A stretch of 64,000 bases of DNA from Cenococcum geophilum 1.58 (taxonomy: Eukaryota; Ascomycota; Dothideomycetes; Gloniales; Gloniaceae): NCBI GenBank assembly GCA_001692895.1, contig KV748271.1:310001-374000 (forward strand), given 5' to 3'. How positions within the stretch are numbered: position 1 is the first letter of the stretch; each line of letters begins with the position of its first letter. The notes under the pieces were generated by a model that was given only the letters and a program-made list of their open reading frames with translations, did no database searches and was not told the origin of the DNA. Below, piece by piece: positions 38,369 through 48,959 of the stretch. The translations under genes and the position numbers were made by a program.

Positions 38369-39560
38369 ATGCCACGAAATACAGCAGCAGGCAAAGCAGC
38401 TATAGGACCCGTAAACACCTTAGACAAAGAAACAATTAATGTTTTAACCCCCTAGGCGGAGCTCGCAGCAGCTAATACCGAAATTAAACGACTTTAAGAG
38501 CTGCTTAAAACTAGAGACACCCCTATACCTAATAAGGAGTTATTAAATACCCAGAGACTTGCTACGGTCCTTAAGGCCCAAGCCCAATATATAGCATTAG
38601 TATCGTTACGATGCGCGAAGGTTACAGACCCCCCGTTACTTACAGACGGAACTAACCCTACATTTAATAATTAAAAGCTTTAACTGCAAGATAAGCTTAA
38701 AGTTAATGCGGACTACCTCCCTACTACCCAAGCTAAAATGGCCTACGTCTTTAGCCGTACTGGCGGGGACGCATAGACGCATCTATGTCCGCGATATGCC
38801 CAGGACTTATTAGATCCCTTCCTCTCTAGAGAAGAGATAATTAACTACCTATCTTCTATTTATAAGGACCCCTTTAAGATATAGAACGCCCGCCTTAATT
38901 ATAAAGCCCTTAATATAAAAATAATAGAGACCTTCGCGGTCTTCTAGACCCGCTTTCTACACCTAGCCAGATAGGCTCAAATCCCCCAGGAAGATCTAAC
39001 GCCAGACCTCTTTAACAAACTTACCCTAGACCTACAGCGCGCCGTACTACCGGTTTATACTACCATATAGACGCTAAAGGAACTTACGGACTAGTGCCTA
39101 GCTATTAACCAGGGCCTCTATTAAATTAAGGTACGAGCTAAGTAGTATAAAGCTAGAAGCTCTTTAAACCAGTCTATAAGCACTACTAGATTAACCTATA
39201 GTGCCCCAGCACGGTCGGTAACTCCTATAGCACCCGCTATACAGCCCGCCGTTAATTTAGCCGCTAGCCGCGCAGCTAGTCCTGCCGCGGGTCCGGCGTA
39301 TACTCGACCTACCTATAGCAACCCCTATAGATAGGCCCTTAGCAATTAAGGAGCTTGCTTTTTATGCGACTAGAAAGACTACTTTATAAAGGACTGCCTA
39401 ATAGTAGTAAAGACGAATAAGGTCCTATTAATTTAGGAGGATAGTACAGAGTTAGAAAAAGAGGAACCCTAGAGGAAGACTCCTCTCTAGGGTTAAAAGG
39501 GATTAATATATTATATGTTAATCTAGGTCGGCTAGTTAGTAGAAGAAGCTATACTATCTC
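38369..39560 (+). pseudogene. gag: Gypsy-3 gag
   Basis: Starts at ATG 38369 (MPRNTAAGKAAIGPVNTLD). Capsid-like blocks include LPTTQAKMAYVFSRTGGDA, FLSREEIINYLSSIYKDPF, LNYKALNIKIIETF and FNKLTLDLQRAVLPVY, then a Ser/Ala/Pro-rich linker and a zinc knuckle near 39355-39405 (CFLCD*KDYFIKDC, with His now Tyr). This is the usual fungal Gypsy Gag layout at about 400 codons. Stops are TAG/TAA at Gln or Trp positions. The protease continues in another frame from about 39590. Confidence 0.82.
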
Positions 39561-39589
39561 TTATACTTTATTTCGTAATAGATATTAAG

Positions 39590-42500
39590 TTTTAACCTCT
39601 GCTTTAGCTAATTTAGGAGTAAATGCCTTTACCTTAATTAACATAAAGTGCGCTATAAAACTAGCGGACTTTCTAAATGCACCCCTTAAAGAACTGCCCA
39701 AACTAATTCCTATTTAAGGGTATAATGGACGGATAGGGCCACCTATTACAACTATCTTACAGATCCACCTCCGCGTTAACGGACGAAGGCAGTATAACGT
39801 CCCCTTTCTTATTATAGACCTAGGAAACTATAATATAATCTTAGGAAGGAAATAGCTAGCCTATTTAGGCTTACAGCTTAATATATAGAACTAACGGCTT
39901 ATCTAGCCCGAAACCCTACCCCTAACACCTTCTTTTATAAAGGAAATCAGCATTATAATAGAAAACCTCATGCGACTATAGGTAGACACTATTTACTAGG
40001 CCGATACTATATATAGGGACTAGGCTTTTAAGAAAGATATATAACTTAATCCGCAACGGGTCCGTATACTGCGACGCCCCTAGACTACTAATATTGTGCC
40101 GCTAACACTAGAAACCTAGGAAGTTAGTAATAAGCCAGCTAGCTTAGGCCCTATATAGCTATAAAGAACAGCAAGGAGTATTAGACGCCGTACTAAAAGT
40201 ATAGACTAGAAGGATAACTTACGGAAGATAGAATAGGAGCTAAGGAGGGCTATAAACCCTCTACCGCAGAATATAGCCTACGGAACGTCCGTAAAGAAAC
40301 CTATAGACCTCCCACTAGTTAATATCTACTGTATTAGCGCTATAGGATTCTACTAGAACTTAAAACAGCCTAATACTATTACCTTTATAACTAGCTTATA
40401 TAAAATCGATTAAATAATTAAGGAAAAGGAAAGCAAGCTTAGTAGATAGGAAAGTAAGCTTATAGATAAGGAGCTAGTAGAATAGAAACTGCCCTATTAG
40501 CACCAGAAATTTAAGGACGTATTCTCTAAGGCAGTATCTAATATACTCCCGCCTTATTAACCGTACAACTATAAGATTAAGATTAAGCCAGGTAAGGAAA
40601 ACACCCTTAGCTATAGCCCCCTTTATTAGTAATCTATTGCTAAATTACAGGCTATAAAGCAGTATCTTATTAATAATCTGGATAAGGGCTTTATTAAGCC
40701 TAGTAGTTAAGTCCCTTTTGCCTTACTAATCCTCTTTATAAAGAAGCCAAATAGAGAACTCCGTTTCTATATTAACTACTATAAGCTAAATAATATAACC
40801 CGCAAGGACCACTACCCGCTACCTCTACTTAATAAGATACTAGCCTAAATAGGTAGAGCTAAGGTTTTTATAAAGCTTAATATTTATTAGGCCTTTTACC
40901 GAATTAGGATAGACCCCGGATCTGTGGATCTTACTATATTTTAGACCTATTACGAATTATATAAATATAAAGTACTCCCTTTCAGACTAACTAACGGACT
41001 AGCTATATACTAGCGATATATAAACGATATACTCTTTAACTACCTTAATAACTTCTATATAGCCTACCTAGATAATATTATAATCTACTTTAAGAATAAG
41101 TTGGAATATAAGGAGCACGTCTATAAGGTCCTACAACAGCTCCGTAAGGCTAGCCTCTAGGCTAATATTTAGAAATTAGAATTTGGTATGGGGTGTATAA
41201 AGTACCTAGAGTTTATTGTTAGCACGGACGGAATTAAGGCAGATCCTAAGAAGACGGCTATAATTAAGTAGTTGGCACTACCAAGGACCGTAAAAGGGGT
41301 GCAGTCATTCTTAGGCTTCTGTAACTTCTATTAACGCTTTATTAAGAACTACAGTAGGATTGCTTATCCCCTTAGCCGCCTTACCCAAAAGGACTAGCCC
41401 TTCTACTTTAATGCCATATATAGGCAGGCCTTTAACGAGCTTAAGAAACGACTGGTCTCAGCTCCCTTACTCGCCCACTTTAACCTAGAACGGCCCTTAA
41501 TGCTAGAAACCAATACCTTAGACAGTATTATAGCTGGCGTTTATTTATAAAAGTAGGTAGATAGAGAATGGCACTCTATTATATACTATTTAAAGACTAT
41601 AATAGATACCGAGCTAAACTACTACATTTATAACAAGGAAATGCTAGCTATTATCTCTAGCTTTTAGTACTAGCGTATACAGCTAAAGGGGACCCCTAAA
41701 CCCGTCTAGGTAGTGTTAGATTATAAGGCCCTAGAATACTTTATAACAATAAAGGCCCTTACGGCCCGGCAGGCACGCTAGGCGGATATCCTATCTTAGT
41801 TTAACTTCTTAATTATATATAGACCGGGCGCTATAAACCGTGTGGACGCCCTTATAAGGCGTAAACAGGACCTAGATAACTAGACGGCTATAAAGATCTT
41901 ATTACGGACCTAGACTCTACTATAACTAGAGCACCTTAACCCCTAGATATAGGTAGAACTAAATATAAACCCTTTAGAGGCTAAGATATGTCCCATTAAC
42001 TCCACGGAACTTAACCTTATTAATAAACTACTACAAGCAAATTATACGGCCCTATTATTATAAGAGTACCGTAAAAAGATAAAGGACGCTATAAACCCAT
42101 GGTCCCTTAAAAACGGACTTCTTAAGTACTATAAACGGCTAGAAGTAGTAGAGGAGCAGAACTTACGGACGCGGCTTATTGCCAAAGCACATAGCCAGGT
42201 CTCTACGGCCTACCCTAGAAAAAATAAGACCCATAGAATTATTAGCGACCGCTACTACTGGCCCGGAATAGTTATAGATATTAACCGCTATATATAGAAC
42301 TGCGACGACTACTATAGGTCTACAATCCCACGAGATAAGACCCTAGGGCTATTAAAACCACTCCTAATACTAGAACGCCCCTAGCAGTATATCTCTATAG
42401 ACTTCCATAAGTTACCTATAGACCGCGACGGATATAATATAGTTATAATCCTAGTCGACCGCTTTAGCAAGCGCCCGTTCTTAATCCCCTGTTATAAGAA

Positions 42501-43500
42501 TATTAATACTAAAGAGGCGGCCTAACTATATATCTACTATATCTACTAAATCTACGGACTACTAAATACTATTATATCCGACTATAGACTATAGTTTATA
42601 TTAGCCTTCTAGAATAAGTTTACCCGGATTCTAGGTATTAGGCTAAAGCTCTCTATAGTATACTACCCTTAGATAGACAGTTAGACGGAGATTGTAAATC
42701 AATACCTAGACTAGAGACTCCGGCCCTTCGTTAACTACTTTTAGGATAACTAGAGTAAACTACTACCTATAATAGACTACGCCCAGGTAACCCTACCCTA
42801 TAACTCCACGGGGTTTATACCTATTTAGCTAGAAATAGGATACTTACCTTATACAAGCTTTAACTAGGAGAGGCCGGAAGGACTATAGACTATACGCGAA
42901 AAACTATCTTATAAGGAAGCATAGCAGTATACTAGACGCCTAGAAGAAGTATAGATAATAGCCCATAAGAACCTAGAGAATGCCTAGAAATTAATAGAAC
43001 AGCAGGTAAATAAGCATAGGCGCGAGCCCGACTTTACTATAGGCGATAAGATCTAGGTTATAATAAAGAACTAGAAGATAGAACGGCCTAGCTATAAGCT
43101 GGACTATAAGATGGTAGGACCGTATAAGATCCTTAATAAAGAAGGCAACTTATATAGAGTTAAACTCCTAGACTTAATTAAAGTCTATCCTATTTTCTTA
43201 CTAGATAAGCTATAGAAGGCTATAGATAACCTACTACCTAGACAAAAGAATAAGCCTCCACTACTAATCTAAGTTAATAGCGACGATAAATAGGAAGTTA
43301 ATAAAATACTAGTCTGTAAGCTAGTATAAGGAACGCTAAAATACCGTATATAATAGAAAGGTTACGATCTAGACCTAACCTGGTACCCCGCTTGGAACTT
43401 TATAGGTTGCCCCTAAAAGCTTAAAGAATTCTATAACTAGTACCCTAATAAGCTAGGACCCCTAAAGTATCTAGATAAGTAGATGGAGTGCTAGTATAGC
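39590..43500 (+). pseudogene. pol: Gypsy-3 pol with chromodomain-like C-terminus
   Basis: One long frame with TAG/TAA interruptions. Protease: ANLGVNAFTLINIKCA (family DSGA, catalytic Asp now Asn). RT: IKPSS..PFALLILFIKK, LPLLNKILA, then AYLDNIIIYF at 41062-41088 (YLDD, second Asp mutated). RNase H: NYYIYNKEMLAI (41610-41650) and AINRVDAL. Integrase: HRIISDRYYWPG zinc-binding start near 42230, ISIDFHKLPIDRDGYN, LVDRFSKRPFLIPC, TIISDYRL and YYP.IDS.TEIVNQYL. Near 43290-43470 a chromodomain-like block (EVNKILVCKLV.GTLKYR, then GYDLDLTWYPAWNF) would bind modified histone and guide insertion to heterochromatin. Confidence 0.85.
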
Positions 43501-43602
43501 GAAGATAATAAGCTACCTATTAAGTATATAGATAAGAACACTCTATGGATATAATACGGACATATAAAGCCTAAGGGCAGGCATTTTCGGAGGGGGGGGT
43601 AA

Positions 43603-43824
43603 TGTTATGGCGCTGGCAGAATATAGCAGAAAGTGGGCAGAATACGGCAGATTGCCGTAAGTTGCCATCACGTGACCAGAGGATTGTATATAACCTCGAG
43701 CGGTGCTTCTGTTCTTCCCCTTTCCTTTCTCTAGCTTTGGATCCTCGTTTATAGACATTCCAATCGTACAGGCTTGCGCGTCCCTCTTGCCGTGCTCGTG
43801 CCTCGATTGACTGAGTCGCTAATA
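43603..43824 (+). repeat. Gypsy-3 3' LTR
   Basis: 222 bp. It ends CGCTAATA, against CGCTAACA in the 5' copy (terminal CA lost by C-to-T), followed by the target duplicate ATATA. Confidence 0.92.
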
Positions 43825-43829
43825 ATATA

Positions 43830-44463
43830 TATCCTAAGAAGTATAGTAGAATATTTTATAGAAGACTTTTATAAAGGAATAACTTAAGGATATAATAGAG
43901 CTATAGGCTTAGTATTAAGACTCTAAGAGGAGTATATTATTAATAGAATTTAGGGTATAGTATAAAAGGTTATAAAGGAATATCTAGATTGCTAGAGAAA
44001 TAAGCTAACTAGGTATAAGCAGTATAGAGAGCTATAACTAGTTAAAATACTAGGAAGACTATATAGGAGGTTATATTATAGGACTTTATTATTAAGTTAC
44101 TAAAGTTAGAGATCCTATTACCGGATAAGATTATAATATAATCTTAGTAATAGTAAATAAACTTATAAAGTAGAGATACTATATAGTATATATAGAGGAA
44201 ATCTTAGTAGAATATATCGCTAAAATCTATATTAAGGAAGTATATATAAGATATAGAGTACTAGATAAGATTATATTAGATAGAGACCTAAGATTTATAG
44301 TAGTATTCTAGGAAGTATTTTTAGCGGAATAGGAAGTAAGAGTAGTAACTTCTACTATATATTATCTGTTAATGGATAGTTAAATAGAAAGATTAAATTA
44401 GACGCTAGAGTAGTATTTAAGGTATTATATTAATTATATGTAGAATAATTAGGTATTGCTATT
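43830..44463 (+). pseudogene. pol: Gypsy-2 integrase, right part
   Basis: Resumes the Gypsy-2 frame interrupted by Gypsy-3. The zinc-binding end reads YLDC.RNKLTRYKQYREL.LVKI (family CxxCQRNKxxRHKPYGxLxP). The DDE core follows with KIILDRDLRFIAVF-like and TSTIYYLLM-type segments and an NQTLEQYLRYYINY-like end. It stops abruptly near 44463 at a more GC-rich sequence, so the 3' LTR is missing. Confidence 0.7.
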
Positions 44464-45027
44464 ACTTCTAGAATCTTGTTGTTAGAGAAGACGCAGCCGG
44501 ATTTAGAGGTTCCTACCCCCCCCGTTTTAGGAGGTAGTTTCTCCTTGCTTAGACCTATGTCTATCGCCGCTTTTATAACGTGCTAAGCATGCTAAGGGCG
44601 GTAGGGTCTCCCTTACTAAACTTAGAAGCGCGCTGCAGCCCTACAACGCATCTCTTAAAGCCTTAAACGTCCCTTAGCGACTATTTAAGAAGTTATAGAC
44701 TGCCGCCTACCTGATCCTATCTCTACCTTTATCCTTATCCTCTGCTAAAAGCACTACCCTTATATAATAAAACCTCCTTTCTATACTACGCTCTTTTAAC
44801 CCTTTTCCTATAGTAGCTACGTATATATTTTCCCCTGCTATTATATTGTTTATCCCTAATACTCAATTTCTAGGTTTCTACTTATAGAGTTTTTTTGCCC
44901 TATCCTACTCTTAAGAACGCCTATCTCCTATAGAGCCTTTTTTAGCATTTCTATTAATAGTAGTCGCTCTTAAGCTAGGTAACTAATAGCTGCTAAAGTA
45001 TACTAAGACACCAGGCGTTTAACTACT
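44464..45027 (+). other. Upstream region of the DUF3435 gene
   Basis: More C/G-rich than the Gypsy-2 remnant it abuts, with an abrupt junction near 44463. Contains CCCCCCCC at 44515-44525 and pyrimidine-rich tracts (44700-44860). No open frame. This is where the 5' edge of a recombinase-mobilised element would be expected, but no short terminal or target repeat could be fixed. Confidence 0.35.
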
Positions 45028-47621
45028 ATGCCCTCTTAAAGTAAGAAATAGCAAAATATAGATTTAGCCTCTAGCTTAGACTTGGAACTAGGTAAGCCGT
45101 CTTTTTCTAAGCTAGCTTTAGACTTAGATTTTGGCTCTAACTCTAGAGCTAGGGAAGACGTCGATTTAAAGGGGGAATATTTATAGTAGAGGATTACATA
45201 TTATAAGGACTAAGGAAGAGCGAAGTTAAAACGGAAGCCCTGGTCTACTTCTCTTATTAAGCGTAAGTTCTAGAACTAGGAAAAGTTTATTTATATTTAA
45301 ACTAAGATTTACCTTATAATACTAACGATTTATATTTAGGTTCTACCTAAAAGTTAAGTCTAACCTAACCAAGGCCCTTTATTAGTGCACGGCCGATACG
45401 TTTAAAATATACCTTAAATAGTGCGTAAAGAATTCTTAAATTAAGAAGGAAAGCGCGATTAAGGCGTACTGGAGACGAATGCTGTGTAAATTTATAGATG
45501 TGGTAGGCTATAGTATAAATAATGGCGTAGAACTTAATATATAAGATATAGGGCGATCTTCGATTTTTTAAAAAAAAACTTAGCTAATTTGTTATAGTGG
45601 ATTCCAACCTACTTAACGCTAATATATAAGCTGGATATATTGGAGAAAGAAAAGGATGCAATGTATATGCAGGACTTATATGCAATTATTAATACTCATT
45701 AGATAATGGACGCGAAGCCTTGCTATAGTCGTTTTCGAGTGTAAATAGGAGCAATCCTCCTCCTCTTTAGTGCTACGGCAATAAGACCCTAAGCTCTTAT
45801 TAAAAGTTTAAGCGTAAGAGGCTCTACTAAAGTGCTTTTATATAAATATATTATAATTCTAAAAGTTTATAATGCGAAAAACTTTAATTAAACCACAACT
45901 GTCGCCTTTGTAAGTCTCGTGTATATTAAGAATTCTAAAGGTAAAGGTAGACAGTATATAGCGATGCCGATTAAAGACGGCGCGAATAGCGCTAATAGAC
46001 CTGTAGTAAGAGGTTTATTTTCCGTCTTAAAAGTATCCCAGCTTTTTATATTCTATCCCATCTTATAAGTCTTACTATTACGGATAATATATTTTAATGC
46101 TATTATACTTCGCCTAAAGAGATTTTTAGACTTAAAATCCTAGTAAACAAAGAGAGTCTTAAAGTGAAGTTTAAGAAGGAGATAGAGGAATAACCTATCT
46201 TTTAAGATATTAAGATAATAGCTGGTTATAGGGGAGTGTTAGATACTAAAGCATTCCCTTACCAGAAATGCCGCGAGTACTATATATAGTTAGGCCAAGT
46301 GGCTAGGTTTAAATAATTGCTTAAACTTTACTAGCTATAACGAGCGTCCGGAAGGAAATTAAATAGTAAGTGTTTAATTTAATATAAGTGTATCTATTAA
46401 CTAAGCTTTCTAGGCGCCCTTACTCTAGAAAAGCGAAATTAGATAATAGGTTATTACGGCAATACCTACTAATGGTTTTATTTACCTAATTTAATTAAGC
46501 GCGATTTCTAGTTAATCTACTTTAGGACTCTATTATAGGACGACCTTATCTAATATACTGCACGGATAGGGATCTTAAAGGATAAGCGGGCCCCTATAGG
46601 TCTAACTAATAAGTAGAAGCTTAAATTCTAGTTAGAACTTAATTAATACCCTAATATTCTATAGCTTTATAAGAAACGAGAGTAATATAAGCGAAAGATT
46701 AAGAGCCGGGGATATTACCCTATTGCCGCCGCGAAGGGAACGAAATTATATAACCATTATAATAAAGCTAGACGTAAACTTAATAGTGTTATAAACGTCC
46801 TGCGTAAATGAAAAGAGGACTAGGTTATTCTTAATTTTTATAACGCTATTAATAATTACAATATTAAAAAATAGCTTAGTGGTAGCGTTGGGACGGATAT
46901 TCCCACCCGTTTAGCTATACAGTATAAATTTTATAAATGTGCTGCTATTGCTAAACTGCTGTCTTATCCGCTAAACGAGCTCGAAGAAAGGTACGCTATA
47001 AAACTCCGTATAAAGTTTATCCACAATCTTATTAAGTATTATAATTAATAAGAGAGCCGGTAGATTGGGATCCTAAGCAAGGCTATTAGATTTCGACTTA
47101 GGTCTAAAGTAGACTAAAGTATAATAGGCGTGAAAAGAGGTGTAAGTAATACCAATATTAGTACCTATTAATAGGTAAAGTAGTAGAAAGAATAGATTAG
47201 CTTAGACTCGCCTTTCTAAGAAAACCTAGATAAGACGTGGAGCGCGGTCCTGATTAAGGAAGAGGGTGTTAAGATAATACAGCTACCGTATCCTATAACG
47301 TTTACTAATCTTATTTACCTTATCTATATTAGCGATAACTAACTCTTAATGCTAAGGCAGACCCGCCTATTTATAAAGAAGGATATACTATAGAAGTATC
47401 TTAATAATTACGTTGCAGTAGGAGTGTTTAGGTAGGGGTTCTACTGTAAGCATCCTTATTGTTTAGAGTAGATTAAAGGACTTAAGTATTTTAAAAATCA
47501 CGCAGCCCTTATACATGGCGTATAGTATCTAATTAAGAGGTACCGCTAGGTAAGTTATCTTACTTATATAAGAATCCTATACTAACTCTCTAGTACTAAT
47601 AGAAAGGCATATAACTGGTAA
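45028..47621 (+). pseudogene. DUF3435 tyrosine recombinase, Captain/Crypton type, degraded
   Basis: Starts at ATG 45028 (MPS*SKK*QNIDLASSLDLE). The N-terminal DNA-binding part includes KESAIKAYWRRMLCKFIDVV (about 45445-45500). The catalytic core shows LLLFSATAIRP*ALIKSLS with the conserved Arg codon at 45784-45786, then SVRGSTKVLLYKYI. After a degraded stretch with the expected His/Tyr region, the C-terminal helical domain reads VYLPNLIKRDF, RIGILKDKRAPIGLTNK, KREQYKRKIKSRGYYPI and KGTKLYNHYNKARRKLNSV. Near the end KHPYCLE...FKNHAALIHG resembles a C2H2-like finger. It ends in TAA at 47619-47621. Length (about 865 codons) fits the family. Members excise and integrate DNA, including giant Starship elements. 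Many CAG/TGG-derived stops make it inactive. Confidence 0.82.
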
Positions 47622-48190
47622 ATTTAGAATTATACGTTCCTTATATATAGGACCTTTTCCTAGTTATTACGCGCTTATCTTATTATTCTTTGTCGCTTTT
47701 TATTTTATTTTATTTTATTAGTCTATTATTATTTAATCCTATTCTAGTATTTAATAAAATAGATATAGTAACTAAGATTTTATAATTCGTCTAGGGGGGT
47801 AAGGGGTAAGGTAAGGGTGGCTGCTAGGGATATAGAACGCAAGGTCCTTCCTAAGACTCCTTTATATTTCTTTAGTCACGTATATATTAGTGCAAATCAT
47901 TTGCTAATGCCTTGCGATGGCCTGTATAAATCTAATAGCCCATATTATCTACTAACAGCTTATAACTAGACTAGCGCAAGTAGTAACGTAGATTCTCTAG
48001 TATTTACCGCTTATACTAAATACTAGATTGCGATGTGGTATATTTTTTCTAAGTGCCATTAGATTATAATTACTCCGCTCCTAACCTTGCCTTAGAATCT
48101 TAATTTAGAGCGGATTATTTTTAGTCTTATTGTTATTAGAGCCTATTTTAGACTTAGTAGTTAATATTAATATTTAGGTCCCGTTTTTAG
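47622..48190. other. Intergenic, no recognisable gene
   Basis: Stops in all frames. A TTTTA-rich tract (47690-47730) and a G-rich patch (GGGGGGTAAGGGGTAAGG, about 47796) follow the recombinase. No promoter or terminal repeat recognised. Confidence 0.35.
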
Positions 48191-48194
48191 TACC

Positions 48195-48420
48195 TATAGG
48201 ACTAGTACGTAACGCGGACTAGTATTACCTAGCTAGAGCTCTAGGACTAGTACGAATAATAGAATAATACACTACTATATATAAATTAGACTAGTTTAGA
48301 GAGTCTACTAGTATAAAGTATATACTAGTATAGGTAGGTAAGGATAAGGGACTAATATAGTAAATATACTAGTAAACGAGGTGTAAGGCCTATTACTATG
48401 TACTAGTCTACTAATTAGAC
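48195..48420. repeat. Cluster of ACTAGT palindromes
   Basis: Eight ACTAGT sites, several as GGACTAGTACG or TATACTAGTA, in about 215 bp (48201, 48218, 48255, 48289, 48307, 48324, about 48379 and 48411). The spacing is irregular, so this is not a simple tandem repeat. Confidence 0.6.
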
Positions 48421-48544
48421 TATTCCACTTTTTCCCTACCTATATATTAATATATCTTATATACTATAAGTACCCACTTTAACGTTGCGCGTAGCTTATA
48501 CTATCTAGTTACTTATTTAATTATTTTCCGGAACTTAGATAACC

Positions 48545-48725
48545 TGCCTAAACTACCCCAGTTACACGATCACCTAGCTTATATTATTACCTAGCTCTTA
48601 CGATCGCCCAGCTCGCACGATCGCCCGGGCTTACAGCTCGGCGTGGTCCGGAAAAAGCTTGGCGTGGTCCGAAAGTTCAACGTGGTCCAAACTTGCGGAC
48701 TAGCTTTTAAACCACGATCAGCTTC
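48545..48725. repeat. Left terminal repeat block of the 6.7-kb unit
   Basis: Contains CACGATCGCCCAGCTC-type modules (about 48562, 48596, 48616) and three GGCGTGGTCCGGAA-type modules. The segment 48633-48670 is an inverted match (about 29 of 37 bases by eye) to 55129-55165. GC-rich and little mutated compared with its surroundings. Confidence 0.7.
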
Positions 48726-48959
48726 AGACCACGCCTAGCCTGCGCATATGCAATGCATATGTAATTTAAAGTGAAATAGAAAATGTACGGTTGTTAATTC
48801 GTAAATTGCAAATATCTAAGTTTGTTAATGGCGTATATACCGCGTATATACCCGAATATGGCTATATACGGTAGTGAAAGTTAGTTATTAAAACATAGCC
48901 CGTGCACACGCGTAGCATATCTATAACAACAGTTGCACCATAACTTCTTCTTATAACAT

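Larger units (their letters stand above)
37920..43824 (+). mobile_element. Gypsy-3 LTR retrotransposon, complete but degraded
   Basis: 5,905 bp with 222-bp LTRs (37920-38141, 43603-43824) and a 5-bp target duplication ATATA (37915-37919, 43825-43829). It interrupts the integrase region of Gypsy-2. A polypurine tract (GGAGGGGGGGG, 43589-43600) precedes the 3' LTR. The LTRs differ at about 16 sites, all transitions. The interior carries gag, protease, RT, RNase H, integrase and a C-terminal chromodomain-like block, so it belongs to the chromovirus side of Ty3/Gypsy. Confidence 0.92.

Noticed and set aside
43543..43758. Minus-strand open frame of 71 codons
   Set aside because: It covers the Gypsy-3 polypurine tract and 3' LTR; not a gene.
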